From the NCBI RefSeq assembly GCF_000518785.1, contig NZ_JAEG01000011.1, positions 1 to 64,000 of the forward strand: a stretch of 64,000 nucleotides of DNA. Reading direction: 5' to 3'. Both the position numbers and the translations under genes were made by a program. The notes below the pieces were generated by a model that was not told the origin of the DNA, did no database searches, and saw only the letters and a list, made by a program, of their open reading frames with translations. Positions 25,620 to 33,888 of this stretch are shown piece by piece. The DNA is from Paenirhizobium selenitireducens ATCC BAA-1503 (GTDB taxonomy: Bacteria; Pseudomonadota; Alphaproteobacteria; Rhizobiales; Rhizobiaceae). Numbering within the stretch: the stretch's first letter is position 1; every line of letters begins with the position of its first letter.

Positions 25620-26719
25620 TGGCCCGCGGCTTCATACGGCAGCACGAAAACGCCGTCCGCCTTGATCGGCAGCCAGGTGTCGTAGTAGTTGCGGATGTTG
25701 GCGGCCGGGTCGACGTCCTTGAACGCCTCCGGATAGAGCTGCTTGGCAATGTACTGCGCATAGACATAGTCCGACAGGGTGCGGGCACCGCCGTGATAGA
25801 TCGCGTGTACGCCGCCATGCTGTACGGCCGGAAGCTCCGACCAGCCCGGACGGCCGAGATAGCCGGCCATGCGCTCGCGCGTCAGCTTCGGATCGGCGCC
25901 GAAGCCGACCTGCACGGACAACGGCTTGTTGACCCATTCGGAGCCGGCCAGGAAGATCAGGTCGGGCTTCTGCGCCAGCACGTATTCGGGGCTGAGCGGA
26001 CCCCAGTTTTCCACCTGCCCCTTGGCGATGTTGATGCCGCCGAGCCTGTCGATCAGCGAACCCCACATGCCGTTGCCATAGGAATTGCCGACCTCGGATG
26101 CGCCCTTCTGGGCAAGCTCGACATAGACCTTCTTGGTCGTCGGTCCGGCCGCCTTGATGCGCGCGTCGATGTCGGCCATGGCTGTCTTGTAGTTGTCGGC
26201 GAGCCTGGTGGCGCGGTCTTCCGCCCCCATCACCTTGCCGAGCACTTCGGTGGAGAGCACATGCTTCTCGACCGTCTGGGCATTGTAGTCGAGCGTGACG
26301 ACCGGAATGCCGGCGGCCTCGATCTGCTTCACCCCTTCGCCGAGCGCGTCATAGGACCAGGCGGCGAGGATGACGAGATCCGGCTTGGCGGCGATCACCT
26401 TTTCAATGGAGAAGGTCCCGTCCTCGGTATTGCCGACATCCGGGATCGAGGAAAGCTTCGGCAGCGCCGTCTCATAGGCGGCGAACTGGTTCGGACGCCA
26501 GTCCTTCCAGGTCGACAGCGACAGGGCGACGACCTTGTCCAGCGCCCCCGGGCCGGCGACGGCGAGGAAATCCTCGTAGTAGAAGCCGAGCACGACGCGC
26601 TCGGCCGGTTTTTCCAGCGTTACTTCGCGGCCCTTGACGTCGGTGACCTTGATTTCGGCAAGCGCCTGGCTTGCGGATGCGATGAGCCCGGCGGCAATGG
26701 CAATCAGGATCTTCTTCAT
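25616..26719 (-). CDS. FepB/BtuF-type periplasmic binding protein
   Basis: 367 residues, longer than the usual 300-320. A Sec signal (MKKILIAIAAGLIASASQAL, cleavage after ALA) leads to a PF01497 domain: VTDVKGREVTLEKPAERVVL, KPDLVILAAWSYDALGEGVK, VTLDYNAQTVEKHVLSTEVL and RLGGINIAKGQ. The WVNKPLSVQVGFGADPK segment is an extra loop. It captures an iron chelate or another metal complex for the FecCD-type importer. The gene heads the operon. The spacer before it holds an imperfect palindrome TTCAGGGAAAATTCTCTGGA that could be an iron-response site. Confidence 0.88.
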   Translation of the reverse strand: MKKILIAIAAGLIASASQALAEIKVTDVKGREVTLEKPAERVVLGFYYEDFLAVAGPGALDKVVALSLSTWKDWRPNQFAAYETALPKLSSIPDVGNTEDGTFSIEKVIAAKPDLVILAAWSYDALGEGVKQIEAAGIPVVTLDYNAQTVEKHVLSTEVLGKVMGAEDRATRLADNYKTAMADIDARIKAAGPTTKKVYVELAQKGASEVGNSYGNGMWGSLIDRLGGINIAKGQVENWGPLSPEYVLAQKPDLIFLAGSEWVNKPLSVQVGFGADPKLTRERMAGYLGRPGWSELPAVQHGGVHAIYHGGARTLSDYVYAQYIAKQLYPEAFKDVDPAANIRNYYDTWLPIKADGVFVLPYEAAGQ

Positions 26720-26780
26720 GAACTGTGTTTCCTATGGTCCTTCAGGGAAAATTCTCTGGAACGTGCGGCATACGGCGGCT

Positions 26781-27458
26781 TCACGCCTGGGTGAGCGTCC
26801 GTGTTCCGGCGGCAATGTCGGCAAGGGCAGCGGGCTGCAGCAGGGTGACGATTTCAGGATGGCTGAATTCGATCAGGCCGGCACGCTTGAGACGGGTGAA
26901 ACAGCGGCTGACGGTTTCCACCGTCAGGCCGAGCCAGTCGGCGAGTTCGCCGCGCGTCGGGTGAAGGTTGAAACAAACGGCCTCGCGCTTGCTGCGCGAG
27001 GGGCGGACGAACTGGCCGGCCAGGTCGAGGATGGCGGAAGCGACCCGCTCGGGCGCGGTCTTGCGGCCGAGCAGCGTCGCATGCGCCTGCGCCCGCAGCA
27101 CCATCTCTTCGAGCGCCTGCTCGAGATCGCGGTGATCGACCTCGCCGACCGGCTCGAGCGTGACATAGCTCAGCGTGTCGGCGGAGCAGCGGTTGCGCTC
27201 ACCCGCGCCGATGCCGAGCAGGCGCCCGGGTCCGACCATGTCGATGATCTGCCGCCGTCCGTCGGGCAGCGACTGGGAAAGGGCGACGCAGCCGTCGAGC
27301 ACCCGGTATTGCGGCGCACGACCGTAACCCTGGAGAAAGACGGTGCTGCGGGGCGGGAGGTGCAGGGCATTGGCGCCGTGGCGCCGCCCGGTCTTGTCGG
27401 AAAGCAGGTGTGGCGGCAGGGCGCGTGCGTCCGCGGCCTTGAGGGTGAATTGCAGCAT
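26781..27458 (-). CDS. Crp/Fnr-family transcriptional regulator without FNR cysteines
   Basis: 225 residues: an N-terminal cNMP-type sensor barrel (LPPRSTVFLQGYGRAPQYRV, then DGCVALSQSLPDGRRQIIDM, GPGRLLGIG) and a C-terminal winged helix (TRGELADWLGLTVETVSRCF). The recognition helix ETVSRCFTRL is close to that of Fnr/FixK. The N-terminus (MLQFTLKAADARALPP) has no cluster of cysteines, so direct oxygen sensing through 4Fe-4S is unlikely. It lies between the metal importer operon (61-base gap) and the DUF2946-like gene and could control either. Confidence 0.88.
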   Translation of the reverse strand: MLQFTLKAADARALPPHLLSDKTGRRHGANALHLPPRSTVFLQGYGRAPQYRVLDGCVALSQSLPDGRRQIIDMVGPGRLLGIGAGERNRCSADTLSYVTLEPVGEVDHRDLEQALEEMVLRAQAHATLLGRKTAPERVASAILDLAGQFVRPSRSKREAVCFNLHPTRGELADWLGLTVETVSRCFTRLKRAGLIEFSHPEIVTLLQPAALADIAAGTRTLTQA

Positions 27459-27561
27459 GACGAAATCCGGCGTTTCGACCGGTTGCGCATGCGGAATGCG
27501 TCTCTACCGGCCTCGATGAATGATTCCGGACGCAAGCGATGTCTCGCTCACGCAACCGGGC

Positions 27562-27954
27562 TCAGGCAAAGGCCGGATGGGGCGGCGCGCGGGGCGCGGC
27601 ATTGGGAGGGAAGAGCTGGCGATAGAAGGCTTCCACGCGCGGCGGAAGCAGGACTTCGACGACTGCGGGAAGACGCTTGCCGGTGACATCCGCAGGCGCC
27701 GGCAACAGCACCGACGCGGAGATAAGGCAGGCCTCGCAATGGTTGAAGCCCGATTGCGCCTTGCCGTCGTCCATGTCGCCGGGCAGGCAGAGCTCCGGCA
27801 CGCTGCCGTCGGGCAGGGTCATGGCCGCGACTTCCGCGGCGGAAAGAGCAGGAGAGGCGAAGGACGGGGCGCGATGGGAGAAACCGACGGCAAGCAGCGC
27901 GATCACGCACAAGGCGCGCACCACGACCTGCAATGTCGATCCCGAACGGCGCAT
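27562..27954 (-). CDS. Small secreted His/Cys protein, DUF2946-like
   Basis: From ATG 27954 the protein has 130 residues. It starts with an Arg-containing signal (MRRSGSTLQVVVRALCVIAL) ending near SFAS. The mature part carries LCLPGDM and FNHCEACLISASVLLPAP, a His-Cys-x-x-Cys motif typical of small DUF2946-type proteins linked to metal (often copper) handling. The family's role is not settled. It is 103 bases upstream of the Crp/Fnr gene on the same strand and thus close to a metal-importer operon. Confidence 0.6.
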   Translation of the reverse strand: MRRSGSTLQVVVRALCVIALLAVGFSHRAPSFASPALSAAEVAAMTLPDGSVPELCLPGDMDDGKAQSGFNHCEACLISASVLLPAPADVTGKRLPAVVEVLLPPRVEAFYRQLFPPNAAPRAPPHPAFA

Positions 27955-28061
27955 TCGAAGTCCCCTCAACGAGGCAAGTGGTAGCAGTCCACGCAAAGCC
28001 TCGCAAGACCGGCCGCCGCGCCCCAGCGCCGCACCCGGGCCGCAGCTGGGGGCAAGAAACG

Positions 28062-28085
28062 AAAAAGGCGGCCCGAAGGCCGCCT
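28062..28085 (-). terminator. Terminator of rplS
   Basis: On the minus strand GGCGGCC-TTCG-GGCCGCC is followed by TTTTTC, 30 bases after the rplS stop. Confidence 0.92.
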
Positions 28086-28114
28086 CGTCCAAAAATCCCG
28101 TGAACGGGAATGTC

Positions 28115-28672
28115 TTATTCGGCAGAGCCTTCGGCAGGAGCAGCTTCGGCTGCAGCCGCAGCTTCGGCAGCGGCCTTGGCTTCAGCGGCTTCGGCGGCTG
28201 CCTTTTCGGCGGCCAGAGCCTGTGCTGCTGCGACCTTTTCAGCTTCCAGGCGTGCCTTTTCCTCGGCAACAGCGGCGCGCTCGGCGTCGTTCAGCTTGCG
28301 GGCGCGGGTGCTGGTGTTCTCGACGATACGAGCCGACTTGCCGCGACGATCGCGCAGGTAATAGAGCTTGGCGCGACGGACCTTACCGCGGCGAACGATT
28401 TCGACGCTTTCGACCAGCGGCGAGTAGACCGGGAATACGCGCTCGACGCCTTCGCCGTAGGAGATCTTGCGAACGGTGAAGCTCTCGTTGATACCGCCGC
28501 CCGAACGGGCGATGCAGACGCCTTCATAGGCCTGCACGCGGGTACGGGTGCCTTCCGTGACGCGGACGTTGACGCGCACGGTATCGCCGGCTTCGAACTT
28601 CGGCAGCGGCGCGCCGCGCTTGGCTTCGATCTTGGCGGCCTGTTCGGCTTCCAGTTGCTGAATGATGTTCAT
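28115..28672 (-). CDS. rplS: 50S ribosomal protein L19 with Ala-rich tail
   Basis: 185 residues, about 70 more than E. coli L19. The core (1-115) is standard: [60 protein letters not shown] and [13 protein letters not shown]19 sits at the 30S-50S interface. The extra C-terminus is a low-complexity Ala/Glu/Lys run ([20 protein letters not shown]) ending in PAEGSAE, probably a helix at the ribosome surface. The gene has its own promoter region and terminator and is not joined to trmD here. Confidence 0.96.
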   Translation of the reverse strand: MNIIQQLEAEQAAKIEAKRGAPLPKFEAGDTVRVNVRVTEGTRTRVQAYEGVCIARSGGGINESFTVRKISYGEGVERVFPVYSPLVESVEIVRRGKVRRAKLYYLRDRRGKSARIVENTSTRARKLNDAERAAVAEEKARLEAEKVAAAQALAAEKAAAEAAEAKAAAEAAAAAEAAPAEGSAE

Positions 28673-28931
28673 GTCTAACCTCTAGTTCTTCTGAAACAGC
28701 CAGAGCGCTCTTGCATCCATCGGTCAAAGCCTCCGGATTTTGCCTTGTAAGGCGCGAGCGGATACGCATGCTCTTTGTTTGTGGCAGACGGGCTTGGCCC
28801 ATTTCCGACGCGGCCAATACACCAAAGCCTGGTGTTTGTCATCCCTTGCCGCGCATTTTTCTCCGATCCCCGCCATTGCGGTCCCGGCCATGAGCGAATA
28901 ACCGTTCTCGACCACGGAGGAAAGCTTCAAG

Positions 28932-29678
28932 ATGTCGATCGCCACCATTCTCCTGCTGTTCATCGCCGGCTTCCTCTCCGGCGTCGTCAATGCCATCGCC
29001 GGCGGGGGCACCTTTCTGACCTTCGGTGCCATGACGCTGGCCGGCCTGCCGCCGATCGCCGCCAACGCCACCTCGTCGATCACCCAGTTCCCCGGCTACA
29101 TCACCTCGACGCTCGCCTACCGCCGCGAATTTTCCGGTCTGTGGAAGAGCGCCCTGGTCCTCGGGCTGGTATCGGCGCTCGGTGCGCTCGGCGGCGCGCT
29201 GTTCCTCATCTCCCTGTCCAATCCGGCCTTCCGCGCCATGGTGCCCTGGCTTCTGATCGCCGCCACCGCCGTCTTCGCCGCCGGGCCGAAGCTCCGCCCG
29301 AAACAGGCCGGCCAGAGCCATCCGGCCACCCCGCTCGGCCTGACCCTGCAGGCCGTGACCTCGTTCTACGGCGGATTCTTCGGCGCCGGCATGGGCATCA
29401 TGATGCTCGCCTCGCTCGGGCTTGCCAGCGGCGGCGACTATCACCGGCTCAACGCGCTCAAGAATTTCCTGTCGATCGTCATTGCCGCCGTCGCCATCAT
29501 CGTCTTCTCGACCGCCGGCGCGGTCTCCTGGCTGCATGCGGCGATCATGGTGCCGGCCGTGGCGCTCGGCGGCTATGCCGGCGTGGCGATCGCCCGCCGC
29601 GTGCCCCAGGCCCTGCTGCGCTGGCTGGTCGTGGCAGCCGGCCTCGGCCTTGCGATCTACTATTTCGTCACGGGGTGA
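28932..29678 (+). CDS. TSUP (TauE/SafE) family permease
   Basis: 248 residues and eight membrane helices. The family signature is IAGGGTFLTFGAMTLAGLPP at residues 20-40, followed by IAANATSSITQFPGYI, and a second repeat GGFFGAGMGIMMLASLGLA. TSUP proteins move sulfite, sulfoacetate or other sulfur- or carbon-containing anions. The substrate is not known. ATG 28932 follows GGAGGAAAGC. The gene points opposite to its neighbours and breaks the rpsP-rimM-trmD-rplS series. Confidence 0.88.
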   Translation: MSIATILLLFIAGFLSGVVNAIAGGGTFLTFGAMTLAGLPPIAANATSSITQFPGYITSTLAYRREFSGLWKSALVLGLVSALGALGGALFLISLSNPAFRAMVPWLLIAATAVFAAGPKLRPKQAGQSHPATPLGLTLQAVTSFYGGFFGAGMGIMMLASLGLASGGDYHRLNALKNFLSIVIAAVAIIVFSTAGAVSWLHAAIMVPAVALGGYAGVAIARRVPQALLRWLVVAAGLGLAIYYFVTG

Positions 29679-29789
29679 GGAATGGTCGGCGAAGCCGGCG
29701 AAACGATCCAGCGAATCGTTTCGAATGACGAACGCCCTTAAGCCCAAGCGAAGGGCAGGGCTGGGTAACCGCAAGGTCGCCGCGGTGAC

Positions 29790-30464
29790 CTACTTCAGCA
29801 GGTCCGGCCGCCGCTCGGCGGTCAGTTTTTTCGCCTCCTCATGGCGCCAGGCCTCGATCGCCGCGTGATTGCCCGAGGTCAGCACCGCCGGGATCTCGCG
29901 ATCCTCGAACACCTGCGGCCGGGTATAGTGCGGATGCTCCAAGAGCCCGCCCTCGAAGCTTTCGTGCACGCCGGACAACTGGTTGCCCATCACGCCCGGC
30001 AGGATGCGCACCACGGCATCGAGCAGGGTGAGGGCTGCCGGCTCGCCGCCGGAGAGAATATAGTCGCCGATGGAAACTTCCTCGAGCCGGCGCGCCTCGA
30101 TCACCCGCTGGTCGACGCCTTCGAAGCGGCCGCAGACGATGACGACCCCCTCGCCTTCGGCAAGTTCGCGCACCCTCTGCTGGGTGAGCGGCCGGCCGCG
30201 CGGACTCATCAGCAGGCGCGGGCGCCCGTCATCGGCGATCGAATCGATGGCGCGGGCGAGCACGTCGGGCCTGAGCACCATGCCGGCCCCGCCGCCCGAC
30301 GGCGTGTCGTCGACGCTCCTGTGCTTGTCCAGGGCGAAATCGCGGATCTGCACCGCCTCCAGCGACCAGTCGCCGCGCTCCAGCGCCCGGCCGGCCAGCG
30401 CCTGGCCGAGATGGCCCGGAAACATGTCGGGATAGAGGGTCAGAATGCTTGCCTTGAACGCCAT
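29790..30464 (-). CDS. trmD: tRNA (guanine-N1-)-methyltransferase
   Basis: 224 residues from ATG 30464. A GTG at 30479 overlaps the rimM stop as GTGA and would add five residues. The SPOUT-fold knot is seen in [20 protein letters not shown] then [20 protein letters not shown], the S-adenosylmethionine site, and the N-terminus is [20 protein letters not shown]. It methylates G37 of tRNAs that read CNN codons and so prevents +1 frameshifts. It is slightly shorter than E. coli TrmD (255). It is part of the rpsP-rimM-trmD operon. Confidence 0.95.
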   Translation of the reverse strand: MAFKASILTLYPDMFPGHLGQALAGRALERGDWSLEAVQIRDFALDKHRSVDDTPSGGGAGMVLRPDVLARAIDSIADDGRPRLLMSPRGRPLTQQRVRELAEGEGVVIVCGRFEGVDQRVIEARRLEEVSIGDYILSGGEPAALTLLDAVVRILPGVMGNQLSGVHESFEGGLLEHPHYTRPQVFEDREIPAVLTSGNHAAIEAWRHEEAKKLTAERRPDLLK

Positions 30465-30475
30465 CGCGGCCGGGC

Positions 30476-31054
30476 TCACGAATTGTCCCGCGGCGGCTTT
30501 CCCTTGGCCCCGGCGCCATAGGGCTTGCCCTCGTCCTCGTCCTTCAGACCGGCTGCGGTCGGGTCGATCAGGATGCGGCCACCCTCAAGGTCGATCTCCA
30601 GCACGGCGGCCTCCGAGAACGGGATCAGCACCGGCCGCTTGCCCGGTCCTTTGAGCTCCAGGAGGTCGCCGGCGCCGAAATCATAGACCCCGGTCACCGC
30701 GCCGTAATGCTGGCCTTCGGCGTCATAGACCTCCAGCCCCTCGAGATCGGCATAGTAGAATTCGTCCTCGTCGAGCTCGTCGTCGGGCAGCGCATCGCGC
30801 TCGACATAGAGTTCCAGCCCGTTCAGCGCTTCGGCCGCATTGCGGTCGTTGATGCCGCGAAAGCGCACCACCACGACATTCTTCGCCTCGCGGATGTCGA
30901 GGATCTCGAACACGCGTCCGTCGGCGCTGCGCAGATGGCCGTATTCGCCGAGCGCCATCGGGTCGGCGGTGAAGGTCTTGACCCTGACCTCGCCGCGCAG
31001 GCCCTGCGCCGCACCGACCACGGCCATCAATACAGGATTTTCGAGTTTGCTCAT
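30476..31054 (-). CDS. rimM: Ribosome maturation factor RimM
   Basis: 192 residues. The N-terminal RimM domain has [20 protein letters not shown] and the C-terminal PRC-barrel has [20 protein letters not shown] with [20 protein letters not shown]. RimM binds S19 and aids assembly of the 30S head. The tail after residue 170 ([20 protein letters not shown]) is variable. It overlaps the trmD start region by a few bases and follows rpsP by 123 bases. Confidence 0.95.
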   Translation of the reverse strand: MSKLENPVLMAVVGAAQGLRGEVRVKTFTADPMALGEYGHLRSADGRVFEILDIREAKNVVVVRFRGINDRNAAEALNGLELYVERDALPDDELDEDEFYYADLEGLEVYDAEGQHYGAVTGVYDFGAGDLLELKGPGKRPVLIPFSEAAVLEIDLEGGRILIDPTAAGLKDEDEGKPYGAGAKGKPPRDNS

Positions 31055-31123
31055 CGCTTCGGTCTTTTCCGGTCGGCAAGGTTTGTCCTCGCCCTTTTAC
31101 GGCGAAGTGCGGCAAATGGAAAC

Positions 31124-31154
31124 GGAAAACGGGCGGCAGGAAACCCGCCGCCCG
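31124..31154 (-). terminator. Intercistronic hairpin after rpsP
   Basis: On the minus strand ACGGGCGGC pairs with GCCGCCCGT across a short loop and is followed by TTTCC. It lies between rpsP and rimM and may cause partial termination, giving more S16 than RimM and TrmD. Confidence 0.55.
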
Positions 31155-31177
31155 TCGATCATCGGAAAGGTCGAGGC

Positions 31178-31552
31178 TTATTCTGCGGCAGCTTCGGCAG
31201 CGGCGGCAGCGGCAGCGGCAGCCTTCATTTCGCGTTCCTTGATGCGCTCGACAGCCTTCTTGCCCGGCTTTGCCTTTTCCGGGTTGCTGCGGGCGTCGCG
31301 GGTGGTGATGCCGGCTTCAGCGAGGAAGCGCAGAACGCGGTCGGTCGGCTGTGCGCCCTTGACGAGCCATTCCTGGATGCGCTCGGCATTCAGTTCGACG
31401 CGCTTTTCATTGTCCTTGCCGAGCATCGGGTTCCACGAACCGACCTTTTCCAGGAAGCGGCCGTCGCGCGGCGAACGGGCGTCGGCGATGACGATCTGGT
31501 AGTAGGGGCGCTTCTTGGAACCGCCACGGGCGAGACGAATCTTGAGGGACAT
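31178..31552 (-). CDS. rpsP: 30S ribosomal protein S16 with Ala-rich tail
   Basis: 124 residues, against 82 in E. coli. The core is standard: [40 protein letters not shown] and the helix [20 protein letters not shown]. From about residue 100 it ends in a low-complexity tail, [17 protein letters not shown], like the L19 tail nearby. The strong AAGGAG site lies eight bases before ATG 31552, directly after the last of four tandem hairpins. Confidence 0.96.
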   Translation of the reverse strand: MSLKIRLARGGSKKRPYYQIVIADARSPRDGRFLEKVGSWNPMLGKDNEKRVELNAERIQEWLVKGAQPTDRVLRFLAEAGITTRDARSNPEKAKPGKKAVERIKEREMKAAAAAAAAAEAAAE

Positions 31553-31567
31553 GGGTTTACTCCTTGG

Positions 31568-31690
31568 TTCTTGTTAGGGCCGCCTTCCGGCGGTCCGGGG
31601 GTTCTTGTCAGAGCCGCCTTCCGGCGGTCCGCGGTCTGGTCGGGCCGCCCTTCAGGCGGTCCGGGTTGGTCGGGATCGCCGTCAGGCGGT
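31568..31690 (-). repeat. Four tandem GACCGCC hairpins in the rpsP leader
   Basis: On the minus strand, four copies of a unit beginning GACCGCC follow one another with spacings of about 31-34 bases. Three form GCC/GGC stems: hairpins at 31579-31594, 31613-31628 and 31644-31660. The fourth, at 31676-31690, spans the aroQ stop codon. Each is followed by a linker such as CCCTAACAAGAACC. The last linker runs into the rpsP ribosome site. The array fills the entire aroQ-rpsP gap. Confidence 0.75.
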
Positions 31691-32002
31691 CTTTTCGGTA
31701 ACGCCGCCGTGTTCGGCAGCAATGGCTTCATGATGCCGGATGACTTCGGTGATGATGAAGTTCAGGAACTTCTCGGCGAAATCCGGGTCCAGATGCGCAT
31801 CCTGGGCCAGGTGGCGCAGACGGGCGATCTGGTATTCCTCGCGCGCCGGGTCGGCCGGCGGCAGATCGTACTTGGCCTTCAGCACGCCGACCGCCTTGGT
31901 GCAGCGGAAGCGTTCGGCCAGCATGTGGACCAGCGCCGCATCGATATTGTCGATCGACTGGCGATAGCCGGAAAGCTGTTCCTTGACGGATGCATCGGTC
32001 AT
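31682..32002 (-). CDS. Chorismate mutase, AroQ class
   Basis: From ATG 32002 (GAGGAAG upstream) the protein has 106 residues. It is the all-helical AroQ fold: SGYRQSIDNIDAALVHMLAE, RFRCTKAVGVLKAKYDLPPA, REEYQIARLRHLA and the last helix EKFLNFIITEVIRHHEAIAA, with the Arg and Lys pairs that bind chorismate. It makes prephenate for Phe and Tyr. It sits 10 bases after ffh and before rpsP, a linkage typical of rhizobia. Confidence 0.92.
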   Translation of the reverse strand: MTDASVKEQLSGYRQSIDNIDAALVHMLAERFRCTKAVGVLKAKYDLPPADPAREEYQIARLRHLAQDAHLDPDFAEKFLNFIITEVIRHHEAIAAEHGGVTEKTA

Positions 32003-32012
32003 CACAGCTTCC

Positions 32013-33578
32013 TCACTTCTTCTTCGGCAGGCCCGGCAGGCCGCCGAGACCGGGGAGTTTCGCGCCGCCGAGACCCGGCAGGCCGCCGCTGAGGCCGGGC
32101 AGGCCGCCCATGCCCGGCGGCGGCTTGAGGCCGGCGGCTTCGGCCTGCTTGGCCAACGCTTCGAGCTGCTTCGGGTCGAGGCTGGACAGGTCCGGCATGC
32201 CGCCCATTCCGCCCATGCCACCAAGACCCATCTTGCCGGCAAGGCCGCCCATCATCTGCTTCATCATGCCGCCGCCCTTCTTGCCGCCCATGGCCTTCAT
32301 CATGTCGGCCATCTGGCGATGCATCTTCAGCAGCTTGTTGATCTCGGCGGCGTCCGTGCCGGAGCCGGCCGCAATGCGCTTCTTGCGGGAATGCTTCAGA
32401 ATATCGGGATTGGTCCGCTCGGCCTTGGTCATCGACTGGATGATGGCGATCTGGCGGCCGAACAGCTTGTCGTTCAGGCCGGCGGCGGCCATCTTGTCCT
32501 TCATGCCGCCCATGCCGGGCATCAGGCCCATGATGCCGCCCATGCCGCCCATCTTCTGCATCTGGCGCAGCTGGTCTGCGAGGTCGTCGAGGTCGAACTT
32601 GCCCTTGGCCATCTTGGCGGCCATGGCAGCCGCCTTTTCGGCGTCGATGTTCTCCGCCGCCTTCTCGACGAGGCTGACGATGTCGCCCATGCCGAGAATG
32701 CGGTCGGCGATGCGCCGTGGATGGAACTCCTCGAGTTCCGTCATCTTCTCGCCGACGCCGATCAGCTTGATCGGCTTGCCGGTGACGGCGCGCATCGACA
32801 GCGCCGCACCGCCGCGGCCGTCGCCGTCCATGCGGGTCAGGACGAGACCGGTAATGCCGACGCGTTCGTCGAAATTGCGGGCGAGGTTGACGGCGTCCTG
32901 ACCGGTCAGCGCATCGGCGACCAGCAGGATTTCATGCGGCTTCGCATTCTTCTTGATGTCGGCCATCTCGACCATCAAGGGCTCGTCGATATGCGTACGG
33001 CCGGCGGTGTCGAGGATGACCACGTCATGGCCGCCGAGCTTGGCGGCCTGCACGGCGCGGCTTGCAATGTCGGTCGGCGACTGGCCGGCGATGATCGGCA
33101 GCACGTCGATGCCGGTCTGGACCCCGAGCTGGCGCAGCTGTTCCTGGGCGGCCGGACGACGCGTGTCGAGCGAGGCCATCAGGACCTTCTTGCGCTCGCG
33201 GTCGGTCAGCCGCTTGGCGATCTTGCCGGTGGTGGTGGTCTTGCCCGAGCCCTGCAGGCCGACCATCATGATGACGACCGGGGCCACGGCATTCAGATCG
33301 ACGCCGACGCCTTCGGAACCCAGCATTTCGACCAGCTCGTCATGGACGATCTTGACGACCATCTGCCCGGGCTTGATCGATTTCAGCACCGCCGCGCCGA
33401 CGGCCTTCTCGCGGACCCGGTCGGTGAAGTTGCGCACGACCTCGAGCGCCACGTCGGCTTCCAGAAGCGCACGGCGCACCTCGCGCAGCGCGGCGGAAAC
33501 ATCGGCTTCCGACAAGGCGCCACGGCCGGTCAGTCCATTCAGAATGGAACCAAGGCGGTCCTGGAGGTTATCAAACAT
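32013..33578 (-). CDS. ffh: Signal recognition particle protein Ffh
   Basis: 521 residues from ATG 33578; E. coli Ffh has 453. The N domain starts MFDNLQDRLGSILNGLTG. The GTPase G domain has the P-loop VGLQGSGKTTTTGKIAKRL, DTRRPAAQEQL, DTAGRTHIDEPL and TRMDGDGRGGAALS. The M domain (about 300-430) binds 4.5S RNA and signal peptides with its Met-rich helices. After it comes a Gly/Met/Pro-rich tail (GGMGGMPDLSS, PPGMGGLPGLSGGLPG) of about 90 residues ending KKK, longer than usual. It targets inner-membrane proteins with FtsY, encoded 5 kb away. Confidence 0.96.
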   Translation of the reverse strand: MFDNLQDRLGSILNGLTGRGALSEADVSAALREVRRALLEADVALEVVRNFTDRVREKAVGAAVLKSIKPGQMVVKIVHDELVEMLGSEGVGVDLNAVAPVVIMMVGLQGSGKTTTTGKIAKRLTDRERKKVLMASLDTRRPAAQEQLRQLGVQTGIDVLPIIAGQSPTDIASRAVQAAKLGGHDVVILDTAGRTHIDEPLMVEMADIKKNAKPHEILLVADALTGQDAVNLARNFDERVGITGLVLTRMDGDGRGGAALSMRAVTGKPIKLIGVGEKMTELEEFHPRRIADRILGMGDIVSLVEKAAENIDAEKAAAMAAKMAKGKFDLDDLADQLRQMQKMGGMGGIMGLMPGMGGMKDKMAAAGLNDKLFGRQIAIIQSMTKAERTNPDILKHSRKKRIAAGSGTDAAEINKLLKMHRQMADMMKAMGGKKGGGMMKQMMGGLAGKMGLGGMGGMGGMPDLSSLDPKQLEALAKQAEAAGLKPPPGMGGLPGLSGGLPGLGGAKLPGLGGLPGLPKKK

Positions 33579-33888
33579 CGGCTCTTCCTTATCGTTTCGG
33601 ATCCCCGAAACGTTGGTCTTTCCCGCGCTGAAAACAAGACGCAAAGCCAAAATGCACCCGAGGGCGCATCGCGCTGTCGGGTGTTGACCTCCGGGATCTC
33701 TTTATACCTTGACGGGTCCCGGTCGGCGGCTCGGAGTGCTTGTCTCTTCGCAGATTGGGGGCGATTAACAGCAAAGGGCCGGAAAAGTCAAGGCTGGCGG
33801 GCAAAAGCACGGATTCGGCGGGCCCGCACCTTCCCAAGTGCCGCGCGCGTCCCCAAATTGACCTCTCCCGCAACGGTCACGGTCGTCC

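Noticed and set aside
26781-27458. Oxygen-sensing FnrN
   Set aside because: The N-terminal cysteines needed for the 4Fe-4S cluster are absent.
31568-31690. CRISPR array in the rpsP leader
   Set aside because: Units are hairpins of 31-34 bases with nearly no unique spacer, and no cas gene is near.
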